Positions 60,426-64,000 of a stretch of DNA of 64,000 nt are shown here, piece after piece. Each line of letters begins with the position of its first letter. The first letter of the stretch is position 1. Under the pieces are notes generated by a model, which had not been told where the DNA came from, made no database searches, and saw only the letters and a program-made list of their open reading frames with translations. The stretch lies in assembly GCF_016863195.1 (NCBI RefSeq), contig NZ_BOOK01000014.1, positions 124,001 through 188,000 of the forward strand, in the 5' to 3' direction. The translations under genes and the position numbers were made by a program. Source of the DNA: Paraplanobispora takensis. GTDB taxonomy: Bacteria; Actinomycetota; Actinomycetes; Streptosporangiales; Streptosporangiaceae.

Positions 60426-61604
60426 GTGCCTTACGGCGGTGGCCGGATGAGTCCGCTGCTCGCGGTGGCCGGGACGCCCGGGGATCGGCGGGTGACGATG
60501 TTCGCCGACGCCTGCGTCCGGTACGGCCTGCGCCCGCCGGAGGTGATCCCGTGGACCTCCGTGCTGCGGGGCGGGGAGATCACGCTGGAGCCCGGGACCC
60601 TCGTGCGGATCGACTCGCCCGGGGAGGACGCCGAGGCCGACGCGTTGCTGCGCGGGCCCGGCGAGCCGTCCCGCGTCGGCGGGGGCGCGCGCTGGCACGC
60701 CGCGTTCACCGCGGGAATGGCGCGGGTCCGGGAGGCCGTGGAGCGCACGCCCGGGGCGGGGCTGCTCGGTGACGTCGATGAGATCGCGGTCATGTTCGAC
60801 AAGCGGCTGTGCCACGCGCGGCTGGCGGCGGCCGGGGTGCCGGTGCCGCCCGCGCTGCCCGGACCGGTCGAGGGGTACGCCTCGTTGCGCGAGCAGATGG
60901 ACCGGGCCGGATGGGGCCGGGTGTTCGTCAAGCCCGCGCACGGTTCGTCGGCGTCCGGGGTGATCGCCCTGCACGCGGCCGGGAGCCGGGTTCTGGCGGT
61001 GACGTCGGCGGAGCTGTCCTCGGGCGGGCTGCACAACTCGCTGCGGGTGCGCCGCTACGAGAACGAGGCCGATCTGCGGGTGATCGTCGACCGGCTGGCC
61101 GGGGACGGGCTGCACGTCGAGTGCTGGTTCCCCAAGGCCGGGCACGACGGGCGCACCATCGACCTGCGGGTGGTCGTCGTGGACGGTGTGCCCACGCACG
61201 CCGTCGTCCGCGCCGGCCGTACCCCCATGACGAACCTGCACCTGGGCGGTGCGCGGGGCGACCTCGGCGCGGTCCGGGCCCGGCTGGGGGAGGGGGGCTG
61301 GGAACGGGTGCTGGACGCCTGCGCCCGGGCCGCCGCGTGCTTTCCCGCGAGCCCGGTCGCCGGGGTCGACGTGATGATCGGCGTCGACTGGCGGTCGGTC
61401 GCGGTGGCCGAGGTCAACGCCTTCGGCGACCTCCTGCCCGGGCTGACGGGCTTCCCCGGGAGCGGCGCCGAGGACCTGGACACCTACGGGGCCCAGGTCC
61501 GGGCGATCCTGTCCCGCCGTACGGCGGCGCCGGACACCGCCGTACCCCCTCCCGTCGCACCGGCGCCGGGAACGAGGGACGTCCCGGTGCGGGGGCGGGT
61601 GTGA
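60426..61604 (+). CDS. STM4014 family ATP-grasp-like protein
   Basis: A 392-residue protein with ATP-grasp features: LLAVAGTPGDRR, DKRLCHARLAAAGVPVPPAL, then VFVKPAHGSSASGVI (ATP-binding lysine and Gly-rich loop), DLRVVVVDG, and VGVDVMIGVDWR-like strand AVAEVNAFGDLLPG with the metal-binding E-x-N. It could ligate a carboxylate to an amine. It is an STM4014 family member by context and by these features. The start is uncertain: GTG 60426 has GAGGGG 8 nt upstream, while ATG 60447 (MSPLLAVAG) lies close to where the family usually begins. It is followed by a small ORF with TGATG overlap. Confidence 0.82.
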   Translation: MPYGGGRMSPLLAVAGTPGDRRVTMFADACVRYGLRPPEVIPWTSVLRGGEITLEPGTLVRIDSPGEDAEADALLRGPGEPSRVGGGARWHAAFTAGMARVREAVERTPGAGLLGDVDEIAVMFDKRLCHARLAAAGVPVPPALPGPVEGYASLREQMDRAGWGRVFVKPAHGSSASGVIALHAAGSRVLAVTSAELSSGGLHNSLRVRRYENEADLRVIVDRLAGDGLHVECWFPKAGHDGRTIDLRVVVVDGVPTHAVVRAGRTPMTNLHLGGARGDLGAVRARLGEGGWERVLDACARAAACFPASPVAGVDVMIGVDWRSVAVAEVNAFGDLLPGLTGFPGSGAEDLDTYGAQVRAILSRRTAAPDTAVPPPVAPAPGTRDVPVRGRV

Positions 61605-61741
61605 TGCGGGCGGGGGACGTGAGGGCGGTTGCTTCGAGTGTGTCCCGGGTGAAGGGCGCCGGGGCGTCAGGGGCGAGGGGTGTCTCGACGCGGGTTGGGG
61701 ACGTGGGCGCCTTCTCGGTGGTGGGGGGAGTGGTGAGGTGA
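61604..61741 (+). CDS. Candidate 45-codon small protein between STM4014 and STM4013
   Basis: ATG 61604 overlaps the STM4014 stop (TGATG), and the TGA at 61739-61741 overlaps the STM4013 GTG (GTGA). The frame thus fits exactly between its neighbours. It encodes 45 residues rich in Gly, Val, Ala, Ser and Arg, beginning MRAGDVRAVASSV, with no Cys and no hydrophobic signal. Perfect stop-start coupling is suggestive of a real gene. At this GC content a 45-codon frame arises easily by chance, and the gap may simply be non-coding. A precursor-peptide role is a hypothesis only. Confidence 0.35.
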   Translation: MRAGDVRAVASSVSRVKGAGASGARGVSTRVGDVGAFSVVGGVVR

Positions 61742-62574
61742 GTGGGATGCGGGACATGAACGCGGTCGTGGGGGGTCACGATCTGCTGCTGGTGACGCTG
61801 GACACGCTCCGCTACGACGTGGCCGACGAGCTGGTCCGGGCGGGGCGGTCGCCGAATCTGGCGCGGGCGTTGCCCGGGGGGAGGTGGGAGCGGAGGCACA
61901 GTCCGGGGAGCTTCACCTACGCCGCGCACGCCGCGATCCTCGCCGGGTTCCTGCCGACGCCGGTCGCGCCCGGTCCGCATCCCCGGCTCTTCGCCGCCAC
62001 CTTCCCCGGCAGTGAGACCACGACCGGCGGGACGTGGGTGTTCGACGCGCCGGACCTGCCCGCCGGGCTGGCGAAGGCGGGCTATCACACGATCTGCGTC
62101 GGGGGCGTGGGCTTCTTCAACAAGCTGACCCCCCTCGGGTCGGCGCTGCCCGGGATGTTCGCCGAGAGCCACTGGGATCGGGGTTTCGGCGTCACCTCGC
62201 CGACCTCGTTCGAGCAGCAGATCGCGTGCGCGGAGCGGGCGGTCGCGCGGGCGCGGGCGCGGACGGGCGGGCCGGTGTTCCTGTTCGTCAACGTCGCGGC
62301 GCTGCACCAGCCGAACTGGTTCCACCTGCCCGGGGCGACCCGCGAGCACGGGGACGGCCGGGAGAGCCACGCCGCCGCGCTGGAGTACGTGGACCGGCAC
62401 ATCGGCAGGCTGTTCGCGCTGATGAGTCAGGATAGGCCGGGCTTCGCGATCGTCTGTTCCGATCACGGGACGGCCTACGGCGAAGACGGATATGTCGGGC
62501 ATCGGATCGGCCATGAGGTGGTCTGGACGGTGCCCTACGGAGAGTTCGAACTGGAGCGGGGGGCATGGCGGTGA
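61738..62574 (+). CDS. STM4013/SEN3800 family hydrolase
   Basis: A 278-residue member of the alkaline phosphatase/sulfatase superfamily. TLDTLRYDV supplies the metal-binding Asp and Thr, GSFTYAAHAAILAG the region around the nucleophile, and CSDHGTAYGEDGYVGHRIGH the second metal site with Asp-His. It is thus probably a phosphatase, sulfatase or phosphonate-type hydrolase. GTG 61738 has GGGGGGAG 7 nt before it; ATG 61747 and ATG 61756 are alternatives. No signal peptide, so it acts inside the cell. It overlaps the next gene by 10 nt. Confidence 0.85.
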   Translation: MSGMRDMNAVVGGHDLLLVTLDTLRYDVADELVRAGRSPNLARALPGGRWERRHSPGSFTYAAHAAILAGFLPTPVAPGPHPRLFAATFPGSETTTGGTWVFDAPDLPAGLAKAGYHTICVGGVGFFNKLTPLGSALPGMFAESHWDRGFGVTSPTSFEQQIACAERAVARARARTGGPVFLFVNVAALHQPNWFHLPGATREHGDGRESHAAALEYVDRHIGRLFALMSQDRPGFAIVCSDHGTAYGEDGYVGHRIGHEVVWTVPYGEFELERGAWR

Positions 62575-63977
62575 CTCCGAGGGCGGGGCGGACGCTGGAG
62601 ATCGTGCAGGCGGGCGCACGGGCCGGCGGGCGGGCTTCGGCCGTGACGGCCGCCGGGGCCGGCGGCAGGGGGACGGACAGGCCCTCCGCGTCGGGCCCGT
62701 ACCAGGGATACGTCTACGCCTACCCGCACAAGACGGCCTACCGGCCGCTGGACCCGCGTCCGTCGCTGCGGGAGGTGTGGGAGGGTGAGCCGCTCGGCAG
62801 CCTCTTCCTCTACCTGCACATCCCGTTCTGCGAGATGCGCTGCGGCTTCTGCAACCTGTTCACCCGGACCGGCGCCCCCGAGGAGCTCGTCGCCGCCTAT
62901 CTGGGCGCGCTGGAGCGGCAGGCGCACGCCGTACGGGACGCCCTGGACGGCCCGCGGTTCGTCACCGCCGCGATCGGCGGCGGCACGCCGACCTACCTGA
63001 GCGCGGGCGAGCTGACCCGGATGTTCGACCTCACCGAGCGGATCATGGGCGCGGACCTGCGCGCCGTACCCCTGTCGGTGGAGACCTCGCCCGCCACCGC
63101 GACCGCCGACCGGCTGGCGGTCCTGGCCGAGCGGGGCACGACCCGCATCTCGATCGGCGTGCAGAGCTTCGTCGACGCCGAGGCGCGGGCCGCGGTCCGC
63201 CCGCAGAAGCGGGCCGAGGTCGAGGCGGCGCTCGGCCGCATCAGGGAGACCGGGTTCGAGGCCCTCAACATCGACCTCATCTACGGCATCGACGGGCAGA
63301 CCGAGGAGTCGTGGCGCCACTCGCTGGACGCCGCGCTGGAGTGGAAGCCCGAGGAGGTCTATCTCTATCCGCTGTACGTGCGCCCGCTCACCGGTCTCGG
63401 CCGCCGGGCGCGCGACTGGGACGACCACCGGCTCGGCCTCTACCGGTACGGCCGCGACCACCTGCTGGCCGCCGGGTACGAGCAGGTGTCGATGCGGATG
63501 TTCCGGCTGCCGGGTACGGCGAGCGCCACCGAGTACTGCTGTCAGAGCGACGGCATGGTCGGGCTGGGCTGCGGCGCCCGCTCCTACACCTCCCGTCTGC
63601 ACTACTCCTACGAGTACGCGGTCGGCGCCGGCCAGGTCCGCGCGATCATCGACGACTACGTACGGCTCACGCCGCGGGACTTCGAGGCCGCCAACGTCGG
63701 CTTCCGCCTGGACTCCGGGGAACGGCGCCGCCGTCACCTGATCCAGTCGCTGCTGCAGGCCGAGGGGCTCGACGCGGCCGCCTACCGGGAGCGTTTCGGC
63801 ACCGAGGCCGCCGAGGACTTCGGCGAGGAACTGGAGCGCCTGGCGGACCGGGGCTGGCTGGAGGCGGGCGCCCGGCTCCGGCTGACCGCCGAAGGGCTGG
63901 CGCACTCCGACGCGATCGGCCCGGCGCTGTTCTCCGCCCCGGTCCGCGAGCTGATGGCCGCCTATGAGACCCGCTGA
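62565..63977 (+). CDS. STM4012 family radical SAM protein (HemN-like)
   Basis: A 470-residue radical SAM enzyme. The cluster ligands are C89, C93 and C96 in HIPFCEMRCGFCN, followed by GGGTPTYL and SIGVQSF, as in HemN. The C-terminal part is a HemN-type barrel plus cap, and includes EYCCQSDGMVGLGCGARSY, rich in Cys. It should cleave SAM to start a radical reaction. Substrate unknown; similarity to HemN does not mean heme synthesis. An Ala/Gly-rich 45-residue N-terminal extension precedes the core. The ATG is 10 nt inside STM4013, so translation is coupled. It is the last complete gene in the window. Confidence 0.9.
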   Translation: MAVTPRAGRTLEIVQAGARAGGRASAVTAAGAGGRGTDRPSASGPYQGYVYAYPHKTAYRPLDPRPSLREVWEGEPLGSLFLYLHIPFCEMRCGFCNLFTRTGAPEELVAAYLGALERQAHAVRDALDGPRFVTAAIGGGTPTYLSAGELTRMFDLTERIMGADLRAVPLSVETSPATATADRLAVLAERGTTRISIGVQSFVDAEARAAVRPQKRAEVEAALGRIRETGFEALNIDLIYGIDGQTEESWRHSLDAALEWKPEEVYLYPLYVRPLTGLGRRARDWDDHRLGLYRYGRDHLLAAGYEQVSMRMFRLPGTASATEYCCQSDGMVGLGCGARSYTSRLHYSYEYAVGAGQVRAIIDDYVRLTPRDFEAANVGFRLDSGERRRRHLIQSLLQAEGLDAAAYRERFGTEAAEDFGEELERLADRGWLEAGARLRLTAEGLAHSDAIGPALFSAPVRELMAAYETR

Positions 63978-64000
63978 GCCGCGCGCCGCCGGGGCGTCCC
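63964..64000 (+). CDS. Probable start of STM4011 (cut by the window edge)
   Basis: ATG 63964 overlaps the last codons of STM4012 in another frame and stays open to the end (MRPAEPRAAGAS). The family order predicts an STM4011 radical SAM gene here. Only 12 codons are seen, so the call rests mainly on context. Confidence 0.35.
   Translation, partial: MRPAEPRAAGAS

Overview
The window is chromosomal DNA of a very GC-rich (roughly 70% or more) actinomycete. Leaderless promoters, a conservon (histidine kinase, Roadblock, DUF742, GTPase), a three-gene diterpene locus, methylmalonyl-CoA mutase with MeaB, F420/LLM-type and P450 oxidoreductases, and many secreted or lipoprotein genes fit a filamentous actinobacterium. 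A Streptosporangiales-like host is my guess; it cannot be proved from this stretch. I saw no tRNA, rRNA, CRISPR array, insertion sequence or prophage.

Layout. 0.1-7.5 kb: a SWIM zinc-finger protein with a DUF6493-type protein, then a GNAT-aminotransferase fusion overlapping a CdsA-like membrane enzyme. 7.6-11.3 kb: a leftward Ser/Thr kinase and AAA ATPase, then an unexported-looking amidase. 11.3-16.7 kb: methylmalonyl-CoA mutase small and large subunits and MeaB. 17.0-21.1 kb: P450, class I terpene synthase and class II diterpene cyclase, overlapping by 4 nt at each joint. 21.3-25.3 kb: the conservon. 25.4-31.3 kb: a CehA/McbA metallohydrolase, a chagasin-like lipoprotein, PPK2, a ferritin-like protein and, convergent to it across a 16-bp inverted repeat, a hemerythrin. 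31.3-35.9 kb: a leftward operon of solute-binding-like protein, TelA-like protein, VWA lipoprotein and membrane protein. 36.1-41.8 kb: an acyl-CoA ligase with a divergent TetR, an ABC-F protein behind a structured leader with a small upstream ORF, a lipoprotein behind a perfect palindrome, and a zinc-ribbon protein. 41.9-55.6 kb: mixed metabolic and secreted genes, including an APH-like kinase, HAD, methyltransferase, LLM oxidoreductase, MFS, ArfB, a TetR with three operator-like sites, PhoD, an FG-GAP protein, a P450 and a Nudix hydrolase. 55.7-57.2 kb: a DHA2 exporter.

57.4 kb to the right end is the most intriguing part: an STM4015-STM4014-STM4013-STM4012 locus, named after Salmonella Typhimurium locus tags and without a known function as far as I recall. 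It has three tandem LRR-type STM4015 paralogues, each behind the same promoter-like motif, then an ATP-grasp-like STM4014, a 45-codon ORF wedged exactly between its neighbours, a sulfatase/phosphatase-superfamily STM4013 and a HemN-like radical SAM STM4012. A further ATG at the edge is probably the start of STM4011. The overlaps suggest one translationally coupled enzyme set (ATP-grasp, metal hydrolase, radical SAM) working with LRR proteins, possibly a peptide or protein modification system. That role is inference.

Many genes in this window start 6-8 nt after a TANNNT-like element, so leaderless transcripts appear common; this decided several start codons (114, 10306, 11350, 27457, 45096, 55127).
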